From assembly GCA_045532655.1 (NCBI GenBank), contig JAZSGI010000203.1, forward strand, positions 1 through 64,000: a stretch of DNA of 64,000 bases, in the 5' to 3' direction. Both the position numbers and the translations under genes were made by a program. The stretch comes from JAVBQJ01 sp045532655 (GTDB lineage: Bacteria; Verrucomicrobiota; Lentisphaeria; Victivallales; Victivallaceae). Below, piece by piece: positions 42,807 to 50,588 of this stretch. Below the pieces are notes generated by a model that worked only from the letters and a program-made list of their open reading frames with translations, was not told the origin of the DNA and searched no databases. Position 1 is the first letter of the stretch; each line of letters begins with the position of its first letter.

Positions 42807-43202
42807 TCATTTTTCGTGATCGCATGGAACGTTTGTCAGAATATCTCTGTATGTTATTACCGGAGGCAGCCAATCGTTGCCACCGATAATCTCAATGGAA
42901 TACGTGGCTATTTGCGTCCTTGTAGATGATCCCTGACATGTACCGTCATGAGGAGCTCCGGAAAGATCATCTGTGTAGCATACCGGTCCGTTGAGAAAAG
43001 CCCCTGCAAAAGAGTACTGTTCCAGTATCGGAGTGGTGAATGTCCCGTAAACATGTACCGGTGCAGCAGGTTGACCACACCGTACTGTTGCAGATGCTGT
43101 TGTGGTAAACCCATAAATGAATCTTTCTCTGGGACCGTCTGCTCCGTAAAGGCTGCTTCCGGCGGCAATTACCAGACCTGCTGTGATCAACATTTTTTTC
43201 AC
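42807..43202 (-). CDS. Small secreted cysteine-containing protein
   Basis: The best start is GTG at 43202 with AAGGGGGG 6 bases upstream, giving MKKMLITAGLVIAAGSSLYGADG, a clear signal peptide with a cleavage site after YGA. The mature protein is about 110 residues with four Cys (RCGQP, PVCYT, GTCQG, VPCDH), so it may hold two disulfide bonds. The downstream frame at 42318-42647 has the same RCG and PHDG blocks. First gene of the envelope operon and directly after a near-consensus promoter. No known family. Confidence 0.65.
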   Translation of the reverse strand: MKKMLITAGLVIAAGSSLYGADGPRERFIYGFTTTASATVRCGQPAAPVHVYGTFTTPILEQYSFAGAFLNGPVCYTDDLSGAPHDGTCQGSSTRTQIATYSIEIIGGNDWLPPVITYRDILTNVPCDHEK

Positions 43203-43270
43203 GATAACCCCCCTTGTCAGAATAGTTGCGGACATGGATATGTTTGCACAGTTGCTCACATATTACCTGC

Positions 43271-43299
43271 AATATAAGCCTTGAATATGAAAATGTCAA
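43271..43299 (-). promoter_or_regulatory. Near-consensus promoter of the envelope operon
   Basis: Minus-strand TTGACA (43294-43299), 17 bases, TATATT (43271-43276). It is the best match to a sigma70 promoter in the window and lies about 70-97 bases before the GTG at 43202. Confidence 0.8.
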
Positions 43300-43373
43300 G
43301 AGCAAACCGGAAAATATTTCCGGAAAAGTCAGTGAGTATTTTCTGACGGGGAGAATGATGTGCGTAAAATGAT

Positions 43374-43420
43374 ATTCTGCCGCAAGCGCATCAGCACGAT
43401 AACCGGGCTTACGGCAGAAT
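43374..43420 (-). terminator. Stem-loop after the SWIM gene
   Basis: ATTCTGCCG (43374-43382) pairs with CGGCAGAAT (43412-43420), extended by CAAG/CTTA partial pairing. It lies directly after the stop of the SWIM gene (43422) on the minus strand, followed by a short T-containing run, and insulates the envelope operon promoter. Confidence 0.5.
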
Positions 43421-43421
43421 C

Positions 43422-44015
43422 TTAAAGCAGAGAAGACAACCGTTTGAAAAGATAATTCATCATCCTTTGCAGATGCTTGATTTTTTTGCGTTCCTCTGTG
43501 GTCATGCAGGTAAAGTCATCTGTTACGATTTCCAGAAGCTCTTCGTATTTTTCCTGCAATACACCCAACATCAGCGACGGATCATCTTCAAGTTGTTTGA
43601 GCCGGTAAAAAGTTTCGATTTCCGGACTGTTGGGGGTCATTTCGAGTACTATCTGTTCCAACTCTTCCCGCGGGCAATTTTTGATGAAAGTTTCCCATGG
43701 ATCCTCTTCATCGCCGGTTTCTGCTTCTGCTCTGGATATAAATTCCAATCCTGCCGCCACAATATGTTTGCAGAACTTGCCCTCTTCGCCCAACGGACAG
43801 GAACAGGCTCCGTAAAAAATGTCATTTTCGGCTACAATACAGACACTGTACAATTCAGTTCCCTGTACTGTTGCAGTAATGCTGCAGGGGGAGGAAACAG
43901 TCAATGTTTTGACACGCTGTTCCTTAAAATATTTTTCTCCGCGTAGAAAATAAGTGTCGCCTGCTTGCTGCAGCAGCGCATAGCGGGTTATTGTTTTTGT
44001 CAACAAATTTTTCAT
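43422..44015 (-). CDS. SWIM zinc-finger protein
   Basis: A 197-residue protein with a SWIM-type zinc motif CSCPLGEEGKFCKHIVA at about residues 72-88 (CxCx(n)CxH), then a charged helical C-terminal part (EDPWETFIKNCPREEL to KIKHLQRMMNYLFKRL). AAGGGGG precedes the ATG. SWIM domains bind DNA or proteins and often sit with SNF2 helicases, but here none is near; the neighbours are an acyltransferase and an envelope operon. Probably stand-alone. Confidence 0.8.
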   Translation of the reverse strand: MKNLLTKTITRYALLQQAGDTYFLRGEKYFKEQRVKTLTVSSPCSITATVQGTELYSVCIVAENDIFYGACSCPLGEEGKFCKHIVAAGLEFISRAEAETGDEEDPWETFIKNCPREELEQIVLEMTPNSPEIETFYRLKQLEDDPSLMLGVLQEKYEELLEIVTDDFTCMTTEERKKIKHLQRMMNYLFKRLSSLL

Positions 44016-44045
44016 GATTTCCCCCTTTGTCTGGAAAATTGAATA

Positions 44046-45065
44046 TCAATCTTTTTTGGTCGCTTTACGTTGATGATATGCCTTGGCATCGTAAAAACGC
44101 TCCCGGGCACGATGGGCGTAAAAGGGATATTTTGCTGCAAGTTCTTCCGGAGCATCCGCAGGTATATAGCGGAAACGGGGATAGCTCCACAGATATTGTT
44201 CAGGCCGTTTGGCGATTTCGGCAGTGGAAATGTCCAGCAATTCCTGTACAAGTTCAATATCACTTGTATAATCTGTGATCGGCTTACTCAGGGGAATTGT
44301 GTAAAAGTGTATTTTCCCGTCAGATTCACGAACAGCCATACTGTAACAGATGTTGGTGGGCATATTTTTGTTCAGGCAGTATTTGGCAAGCACTGCCGGG
44401 GAAAGACTTGATGGGGCGGGCAGACCGAAGAAGTTTACAAAAGCTCCGCCGTCACGCACTTTGGTATTCTGGTCGATAAGTATCCCCAGACTTTTCTTTT
44501 CTCCGAATGCTTTGATCGTGCCGCGCAATGCCCCTGTTGAATAGATTACCTGTATCCCGGGCACATTTCCGCGCACTCCTCCATTGAAAAGTTTGTCAAG
44601 ATAGGGATTTTTTACAGCTTTGACGATTACTGCAACGCCGCTTTTTTCCCGCATTGCTTTGGCGATGATGGCAGAAGCTCCTTCCCAGCTTGCCATGTGG
44701 GGGTTGACATACAGAGTACGTTCCTCTGCGGCAACGCGTTTGCGGAGTTTTTCCGCTTCTTCATCGCTCAGCAAATAACTTCTGTCAAGTCTTGACTGAT
44801 TTTTTGTTGCCCAGATATATTCCAGAAGACACAGGATGAAATTGGTACCGCTGGCTTTGATTATTTTCCGCCTCTGTTTCCTGTTAAGTTCCGGCAGGGC
44901 TATCTGCAGGTTGGCATCTGATACTTTGACAAAGTTTTTTGACCACATAAGGAAAAATCCTCCCGTATGCGCTAACCATGTTATGAAAAAACGCGGTGAG
45001 TTGCGCAAAATGAGAAAACCCGGCAGAGCGGCGAGATAAACAAGATAGTCACAAAATTTTTTCAT
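44046..45065 (-). CDS. Lipid A acyltransferase (LpxL/HtrB family)
   Basis: A 339-residue protein of the lysophospholipid acyltransferase superfamily. It has an N-terminal hydrophobic region, the HX4E-type catalytic motif in NPHMASWEG, and GILIDQNTKVRDGGAFVNFFG with the DQ block typical of LpxL. It adds a secondary acyl chain to lipid A at the inner membrane, so the organism has an outer membrane. AAAGG precedes the ATG. A 21-base perfect palindrome is 18 bases upstream of the start. It follows the ABC binding-protein gene with a 48-base gap. Confidence 0.85.
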   Translation of the reverse strand: MKKFCDYLVYLAALPGFLILRNSPRFFITWLAHTGGFFLMWSKNFVKVSDANLQIALPELNRKQRRKIIKASGTNFILCLLEYIWATKNQSRLDRSYLLSDEEAEKLRKRVAAEERTLYVNPHMASWEGASAIIAKAMREKSGVAVIVKAVKNPYLDKLFNGGVRGNVPGIQVIYSTGALRGTIKAFGEKKSLGILIDQNTKVRDGGAFVNFFGLPAPSSLSPAVLAKYCLNKNMPTNICYSMAVRESDGKIHFYTIPLSKPITDYTSDIELVQELLDISTAEIAKRPEQYLWSYPRFRYIPADAPEELAAKYPFYAHRARERFYDAKAYHQRKATKKD

Positions 45066-45082
45066 ATTTTCCTTTGTTTGGT

Positions 45083-45103
45083 ATATTATTACAGTAATAA
45101 TAT
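45083..45103. promoter_or_regulatory. 21-base perfect AT-rich palindrome upstream of lpxL
   Basis: ATATTATTAC (45083-45092), centre A (45093), GTAATAATAT (45094-45103). The two arms match perfectly over 10 bases. It lies between the ABC binding-protein stop (45114) and the acyltransferase ATG (45065), overlapping the likely promoter or leader of the latter. The T-run needed for a terminator is missing, so an operator is more likely. Confidence 0.55.
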
Positions 45104-45113
45104 GTTACTTGAA

Positions 45114-46712
45114 TCAACGTTTCTGTCTGGCAAGCTCCAGTGCTTCCAGACAGTTTTGCCTTGCCTGTACGGTCCATTGCCGCCGTAATGCTGTTACTGC
45201 AGCAATGTCGTTGCCTTCCCGTACCCACAGGGCATCAGCGGCCTCATCCGCCTGCTGGTATGAGAAAGGCATACGTGTAAATGCCTCCATTGCTTCCGGA
45301 ACCGCTTCAGGCCCTCCGGCCGCAATTATTTCCTGCCATGTCCGGCGCAATTCCGGCTGGATATCCAGCATACAGCACCGGATCACAACCCTTATAAGTC
45401 CGAAATACTTTCCAGTCCATTCATAATGGTACACTACATCACTGGCAGCCGAAATGGGGTCATAATCCGGATCAGAACGGAAACTTTTCCATTCCTCAGA
45501 ATAGAGTTCAAGCCGGACAGGCGCACGGCGCAGGGCATTTTGGACGGGACCGCCGGGAGTACCGGTTTTGAAGGCATAAATTTTCTGTCCTTCCAGTGAC
45601 AGGAGAAAACTTATGAATTCCTGTGCCGCCGCCCTGGCCGGGGCACCGCGCAGCAGTTGCACAGGGTCTGCCGAAACAGTGGAGCCCCGGTATGGCGTTA
45701 CATAAAAAAGCGGCGGGGGGACTGCGCCTTCCTTTTCCTGCCAGTCAGCTGCGCTTGAAACATAAAAGTCTATGCCTATACCGCATACAGCTTCGCCGGA
45801 TGCAACATGATTTACAGCCATACTGGCGCTGTCGGAGATCAGTGAAGAGTTTGCAGTTATCTGTCTGATGATGTTCATACCGTCCTGCCATCCTTCCGCC
45901 GGAGTACCGCCTGCGGCGATCCTCTCTGCCATTGCCTGCTGAATTATCAGTTCATAGCATTTGGCAACGGAACCTGATTTTGTGGGGTCGGCAAGGGCAA
46001 GACGGTCAAAAAATTCCGGTTTTGCAAGGTCTGACCAGCGTTCCGGGGTTTTCAGACCGGCTTCTTCCAGCCGTGTGCGGTTGCAGGCTATCCCGAAACT
46101 GGAGAGACATACTCCGTAGAAACAACCGTCGGGATCGTATATCGCTTCGCCGGATATTTCCTGACGCATGGCATCGGGAGTGAAATATTCCGGAAGCAAT
46201 GCTGCGATGCCGCCGTCAACAGCATAACCGGCACTTTTGTTTTTGCCGTGGTCGTAAGTACCGCCTCCCCAGAAGAGATCGGCATCGATGGATACAGAAC
46301 TCTCCAGAAACATTTTCCGGGCAAGAGCCGCTTCGCCGTCAAGATCCGGCGATGATGATCTGAATCCGTTGGCAACGGCATCGTTCCATTCTCTGCCGGA
46401 AGCCTCCCATTCTTTTCTGAAAGCGTTGGTAAAACGATCATTTATATAATTGACGATATCCGTTGTGCCGCCGGGTGAACGGAAATCAAGTTTTATGCTT
46501 CTGCCGGTCTTTGCCTGATAATAGCGGCAGAAAGCACCGCCCACTTCCCTGCGGATACTTTCCGGGTGCGGTGTATATATCACAAGCACATCATCCGTAC
46601 TGACAGTAACGTTTCCGCTGTTTTCACCTGTTACAGTAAAAATACTGAAAAATACCGGGATGATGCCGATAATGATCACAGGTATAAGTGCAGAAAGAAT
46701 TTTTTTTGTCAT
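45114..46712 (-). CDS. ABC transporter extracellular solute-binding protein (iron/phosphonate type)
   Basis: A 532-residue protein, longer than usual for type II binding proteins (about 340). An N-terminal hydrophobic helix (about 5-28) can be a signal or anchor. The body resembles the ferric/2-aminoethylphosphonate/spermidine binding group: LVIYTPHPESIRREV near the start, GTYDHGKNKSAGYAVDGG, DPTKSGSVAKCYEL and AVCGIGIDFYV. A C-terminal extension of about 150 residues (SDPDYDPISAASDVVY onward) has no known match in my reading. It overlaps the ATPase stop by one base (TAATG). No permease is next to it. Confidence 0.78.
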   Translation of the reverse strand: MTKKILSALIPVIIIGIIPVFFSIFTVTGENSGNVTVSTDDVLVIYTPHPESIRREVGGAFCRYYQAKTGRSIKLDFRSPGGTTDIVNYINDRFTNAFRKEWEASGREWNDAVANGFRSSSPDLDGEAALARKMFLESSVSIDADLFWGGGTYDHGKNKSAGYAVDGGIAALLPEYFTPDAMRQEISGEAIYDPDGCFYGVCLSSFGIACNRTRLEEAGLKTPERWSDLAKPEFFDRLALADPTKSGSVAKCYELIIQQAMAERIAAGGTPAEGWQDGMNIIRQITANSSLISDSASMAVNHVASGEAVCGIGIDFYVSSAADWQEKEGAVPPPLFYVTPYRGSTVSADPVQLLRGAPARAAAQEFISFLLSLEGQKIYAFKTGTPGGPVQNALRRAPVRLELYSEEWKSFRSDPDYDPISAASDVVYHYEWTGKYFGLIRVVIRCCMLDIQPELRRTWQEIIAAGGPEAVPEAMEAFTRMPFSYQQADEAADALWVREGNDIAAVTALRRQWTVQARQNCLEALELARQKR

Positions 46713-47764
46713 TATATGTCTCCGTCATCCTGCTGCAGCGGTATCAGTGCTGCTGATGAACATCCGGCATCTATGGTCATTCCCGGCGAGAAGGAGGCGC
46801 CGGTTGTATCAAAGGCTCGCAATCCGCAGGCAAAGTCCAGAGTTGTACGTTCGCCTTCAAAACGGACTGCCGATACTGTAAGACGGAAACGGTTGGCACA
46901 CTCTGCCGCCCGTGCGCCGGTAAGGATATTTTCCGGTCTGCAGCAAAGTGTGATTTCCGAACCGGCAGGTGTCTTTATACCGTCGGCGAAAAGTTCCCCC
47001 CGGTCAGTTAAGACTCCTGAAGACGTTACAGTACCTGAAATAAAATTGGCGTCACCCATGAATTCAGCGGCAAATCGTGTTTGCGGTCTGCGGTACATTT
47101 CTTCCGGAGTACCCAGCGCAGCGATCCTGCCGTTGCGCAGCAGGGCTATACGGTCGGCCATGCCCAGAGCTTCGCGGCGGTCATGGGTCACATAGATGCT
47201 TGTAAGGGAACGTTCCCGGCAGATGGCAAGAAGCTCCCGGCGCATTTCTTCCCTGAGATTGCTGTCCAGATTTGAAAGCGGTTCATCAAGCAGGATCAAA
47301 CCTGGAGCCGAAGCGAGGCAGCGGGCAAGGGCGACACGCTGTTGCTGCCCGCCGGAGAGTTCACCGGGTCTCCTGGCAGCAAAATGCTGCATCTGCACTG
47401 CTTCCAGAGCTGCTGCAGCTCTCTTCCGGCGTTCTGCGGCAGAGATTTTTTGTGCTTCGAGAGCGAAAAGCACATTCTGTTCCACAGTCATTGTCGGCCA
47501 GAGAGCGTAATTCTGGAATACCATCGGCGAATTGCGTTTTTCCGGAGGGAGAGAGGTAACATCGGTACCATTGAATAAGATACATCCGCTGTCCGGAGTC
47601 AGGAGACCTGCGATAATACGCAGCAGAGTTGATTTACCGCATCCTGACGGGCCGAGAAGAAAAAACTTTTCACCGGCTTCAACAGTAAGGTTGAGTTGTT
47701 TAAGAACAGGATCGCCGCCTTTGGTATAGCGTTTGCTGATATCACGTATTTCTACTTTTACCAT
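46712..47764 (-). CDS. ABC transporter ATP-binding protein (PotA/FbpC type)
   Basis: The ATG at 47764 has GGAG 5 bases upstream. The 350-residue protein has Walker A GPSGCGKST, the Q-loop MVFQNYALWPTM, the signature LSGGQQQRVALARC, Walker B LILLDEPLSNLD, and the switch His in YVTHDRREA, followed by a C-terminal TOBE-like regulatory domain (about residues 240-350). This is the importer ATPase class for iron, polyamines, phosphonates or sugars. It is coupled to a binding protein gene, but the window has no permease for the system. Confidence 0.9.
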   Translation of the reverse strand: MVKVEIRDISKRYTKGGDPVLKQLNLTVEAGEKFFLLGPSGCGKSTLLRIIAGLLTPDSGCILFNGTDVTSLPPEKRNSPMVFQNYALWPTMTVEQNVLFALEAQKISAAERRKRAAAALEAVQMQHFAARRPGELSGGQQQRVALARCLASAPGLILLDEPLSNLDSNLREEMRRELLAICRERSLTSIYVTHDRREALGMADRIALLRNGRIAALGTPEEMYRRPQTRFAAEFMGDANFISGTVTSSGVLTDRGELFADGIKTPAGSEITLCCRPENILTGARAAECANRFRLTVSAVRFEGERTTLDFACGLRAFDTTGASFSPGMTIDAGCSSAALIPLQQDDGDI

Positions 47765-47899
47765 CTTTTCTCCGGGATTATCGGTTAACACTCATGCCGG
47801 CAGGCACTTAGTGCGAAAATTTTTTGCTCTTCCCAAAATACAGGGACATTATAATATAACACAACAGCAACTTTTTTCATAAAATATTTGCAAAAAAAC

Positions 47900-47927
47900 T
47901 TGAAATTTTCCAAAAGACATCTAAAAT
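47900..47927 (+). promoter_or_regulatory. Candidate promoter of the two-helix membrane protein gene
   Basis: TTGAAA (47900-47905), 16 bases, TAAAAT (47922-47927), about 58 bases before the ATG at 47986. Weaker than the others in the window; other pairs in this AT-rich 220-base gap are possible. Confidence 0.4.
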
Positions 47928-47985
47928 AGAATAATGACAAGTTGAATCGAAAGTAAACTGTATAACAAAATGAAAGGAATTTGAA

Positions 47986-48780
47986 ATGTTTACAGAACCG
48001 CTTTTCAGTATCCCTGCGATCCTTATTATGATTGCCGGATTTATCGGTCTTAAGGTTGTCAGCGGCAAACAGCGTACTCTGGCCAGTGCCAATGCCATCG
48101 CTGCTGCATTGCTGGTGGTGATCCTTGTTTGCGCCGGTACTCTTTTCTGGTTTGAGTTTCTCCGTGACGTTGTTACAGACAAGGTTGAACTCGGCAAAAT
48201 GCAGAGAGCCAATTCGTTCCAGGCACAGGCCTACGGTATCGCTAAAAAAGTCGGTTCTGCCGGCAAGGTTTGCGTTATTGCCACTTCCATGACAGAAGAA
48301 AGTTCCATTGATGGTTTTGTCGAAGGTCTCAAAGAAGGTGGTTTCACCGATGTTGAAGTCAAATATATCGACAACAAAAAAGGTGGCTATACCCGTATCC
48401 CCGCTCCCGAAGGCATGCCCATGATGCCCATGATGCCCCAGTATTCTGCAAATGATGTCAAAAATGCCGCCAAGGGTGCCGATGTTATCATCAGTGTTGC
48501 TACTCTGCCCCAGCTTATGGGCCGCGGCGCAGGAATTTCCAGCCGTGATGATATGACCCAGAAAGGCAAAGTCATCTTTGTTTCCGCCGGTGACAACCAG
48601 TATCCCCAGAATGTTCTCCGTCAGATGCTCAAAGCCGGTTATATTACTTATGCAGTTGCCGCCAAGAGCTATCTGCCCCAGTATGACAGACTGGATAACG
48701 GTTCTGATGCAGTCTTTGAGAAATTCTATGGTATCTACGGTCAGAACGATACCATTCCTGATATCAAGGACGAAGACTGA
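47986..48780 (+). CDS. Two-helix membrane protein with a periplasmic-binding-like soluble domain
   Basis: A 264-residue protein with two N-terminal transmembrane helices (about 7-25 and 35-57) and a soluble Rossmann-like part: KVCVIATSM, VEGLKEGGFTDVEVKYI, a short MPMMPMMPQ repeat, ADVIISVATLPQL, GKVIFVSAGDN and a Tyr-rich end. It recalls type I periplasmic-binding or ABC_sub_bind-like folds but lacks a signal peptide and I cannot name a family. Codons favour C-ending forms more than its neighbours, as in the pseudopilin gene, which may mean high expression. AAAGGA precedes the ATG. Monocistronic. Confidence 0.65.
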   Translation: MFTEPLFSIPAILIMIAGFIGLKVVSGKQRTLASANAIAAALLVVILVCAGTLFWFEFLRDVVTDKVELGKMQRANSFQAQAYGIAKKVGSAGKVCVIATSMTEESSIDGFVEGLKEGGFTDVEVKYIDNKKGGYTRIPAPEGMPMMPMMPQYSANDVKNAAKGADVIISVATLPQLMGRGAGISSRDDMTQKGKVIFVSAGDNQYPQNVLRQMLKAGYITYAVAAKSYLPQYDRLDNGSDAVFEKFYGIYGQNDTIPDIKDED

Positions 48781-48926
48781 TCCTGATATAATGGACGATG
48801 CCCGCCGGTATGCTGTGCGGGTATTGTTCAGTTGCTGAAGATTATATTTGCCCGGTTCCGTTTCCATGCGGAGCTGGGTGTTTTTGTGAATAAGGTTTGC
48901 CTGCAGGTTTCTGTAATGGGGCTTTT

Positions 48927-50129
48927 ATGAAACAGATGATTTTGAAAAAAGGGCGCGAGAAATCTGTTCTCCGCCGTCATCCATGGATATTTTCCGGAGC
49001 CGTGGAAAGTATCACCGGCGATCCGGAGAATGGAGAGGCCGTCACAGTTGCAGACTGGCGGGGAAGACCTTTGGCTGTTGCTTCGTGGAGCAGAGAATCC
49101 CAGATCAGTGGCAGGATATGGAGTTTTGAGCCGGGTTGTGTCATTGACGGTGATTTTTTTTCTGCCCGTATCAAAGCGGCCTTTGATTACAGAAAATCCC
49201 TTGCTCTTGATAATGTTACTGCGTTCCGTTGTATCGCCAGTGAAGCTGACGGTATGCCCGGGGTTATCGCTGATTACTATGACGGGTGGCTCGTGGTGCA
49301 GTACCTTGCCATGTCAGGTGAATATTATGCTCCGGTAATCAACAGTATTTTTCGCAAATTTGCTGCTGCACAGGGCTGGCACGGCATATATGAACGCAGT
49401 GATGCTGATATCCGTAAACGTGAAGGACTGGAACTGCGTAAGCGCTGTATAATGGGTGATTATCCGCCGGAAAAAGTGGAAGTATCCGAAGGCAGACTTA
49501 AATTTTTTGTGGATATCAGGCGGGGCCACAAAACCGGTTTTTATTGTGATCAACGTGATAACCGCTCCAAGGTCTTTGCCGGAGTGAAACCGGGGAACCG
49601 TGTTTTGAATGTTTTCAGTTATACCGGAGGATTCGGCGTTGCAGCCGCCGTTGGCGGTGCCGCTGAAGTGGTAAATATCGATTCCAGTCTTCCGGCTCTG
49701 GAGGCTGCAGGCGCCAATATGGAGTTGAACGGTATAGATCCTGACCGTTACAGTAACATTGCCGGTGATGCTTTTGAACTGTTGCGGCAACTTGCAGCGG
49801 AGCGGCCGGCATCTTTTGACGTTATAATCCTTGATCCGCCGAAACTTGTGGATCGTGCCGGAGCATTGATGAAAGGGGCGAGGGCTTATAAGGATCTTGC
49901 CATACAGGCGTTCCGGCTGCTTGCCCCCGGCGGCAGGCTTTTTACATTTTCCTGTTCCGGTCTTATGACCCGTGAACTTTTTGAGAAAATAACCTTTGAA
50001 GCAGCATTGGATGCCGGAGTTTTTGCCAATATCGTCCAACATCTTGCCCAGGCTCCAGATCATCCGGTGCCGCTGAATTATCCGGAAGCGTTTTATCTTA
50101 AAGGTTTGGAGGTGGTGCTTTGCAGCTGA
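48927..50129 (+). CDS. RlmI-like class I rRNA (cytosine-5) methyltransferase
   Basis: The ATG at 48927 has GGGG upstream. The 400-residue protein has an N-terminal PUA-type RNA-binding domain (KKGREKSVLRRHPWIFSGAV) and a SAM-dependent methyltransferase domain: KTGFYCDQRDNR, NVFSYTGGFGVAA (motif I), VNIDSSLPAL, DVIILDPPKLVD (motif IV) and FTFSCSGLM with the catalytic-type Cys. The architecture matches RlmI/YccW of 23S rRNA. It overlaps the SpoU gene by 10 bases, a coupled RNA-modification pair. Confidence 0.9.
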   Translation: MKQMILKKGREKSVLRRHPWIFSGAVESITGDPENGEAVTVADWRGRPLAVASWSRESQISGRIWSFEPGCVIDGDFFSARIKAAFDYRKSLALDNVTAFRCIASEADGMPGVIADYYDGWLVVQYLAMSGEYYAPVINSIFRKFAAAQGWHGIYERSDADIRKREGLELRKRCIMGDYPPEKVEVSEGRLKFFVDIRRGHKTGFYCDQRDNRSKVFAGVKPGNRVLNVFSYTGGFGVAAAVGGAAEVVNIDSSLPALEAAGANMELNGIDPDRYSNIAGDAFELLRQLAAERPASFDVIILDPPKLVDRAGALMKGARAYKDLAIQAFRLLAPGGRLFTFSCSGLMTRELFEKITFEAALDAGVFANIVQHLAQAPDHPVPLNYPEAFYLKGLEVVLCS

Positions 50130-50584
50130 CGATCATACTTGACAGATTACGCAGTGCCCACAACACCGGCAATATATTCCGTCTTGCCGAGGCTGTCGGG
50201 GCCGATATTATTGCCTGCGGTTATACCCCCTGTCCCCCGCATCCCAAGCTGGCAAAAACAGCAATGGGGTGCGATGAACTTGTCAAATGCCGTCATTGTG
50301 AGGATGCCGCCAGTGCCATAAGGATGCTGAAAGCGGAGGAAGAAAATATCGAAGTGCTTGCTCTTGATGTGCTGCCCGGTGCTGTTGAGGTTTGGAAACG
50401 CAGTTACTCCGGCAGAATAGCCATTGTTGCCGGTAATGAGGCTCTTGGAATAAGCGAGGAGGCGCTTGCATTGTGTGATGGGGCGATCAAGTTGCCTATG
50501 TTCGGACAGAAAGCATCTGTAAATGTGGGCAATGCTGTTGCTGCGGCGCTTTTTGCAATCGAGGCGAATTACAGGGAGAGTTGA
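50120..50584 (+). CDS. SpoU/TrmH-family RNA 2'-O-methyltransferase
   Basis: A 154-residue SPOUT methyltransferase starting at TTG (50120) with GGAGG 7 bases upstream, inside the end of the previous gene. It has the deep-knot motifs: LDRLRSAHNTGNIFR (motif 1, N and R), IAIVAGNEALGISEEAL (motif 2) and IKLPMFGQKASVNVGNAVAAALF (motif 3, in pieces LPMFGQ and SVNVGNAVA). The size fits the compact TrmL/TrmH type without an extra RNA-binding domain. Substrate RNA is not known. Confidence 0.9.
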   Translation: MQLTIILDRLRSAHNTGNIFRLAEAVGADIIACGYTPCPPHPKLAKTAMGCDELVKCRHCEDAASAIRMLKAEEENIEVLALDVLPGAVEVWKRSYSGRIAIVAGNEALGISEEALALCDGAIKLPMFGQKASVNVGNAVAAALFAIEANYRES

Positions 50585-50588
50585 GTTT

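Noticed and set aside
47785..48867. A 360-codon minus-strand frame opposite the two-helix membrane protein gene
   Set aside because: It has no ribosome binding site and no recognisable domain, while the plus-strand gene has clear membrane helices and a good start; the frame is a by-product of its codon bias.
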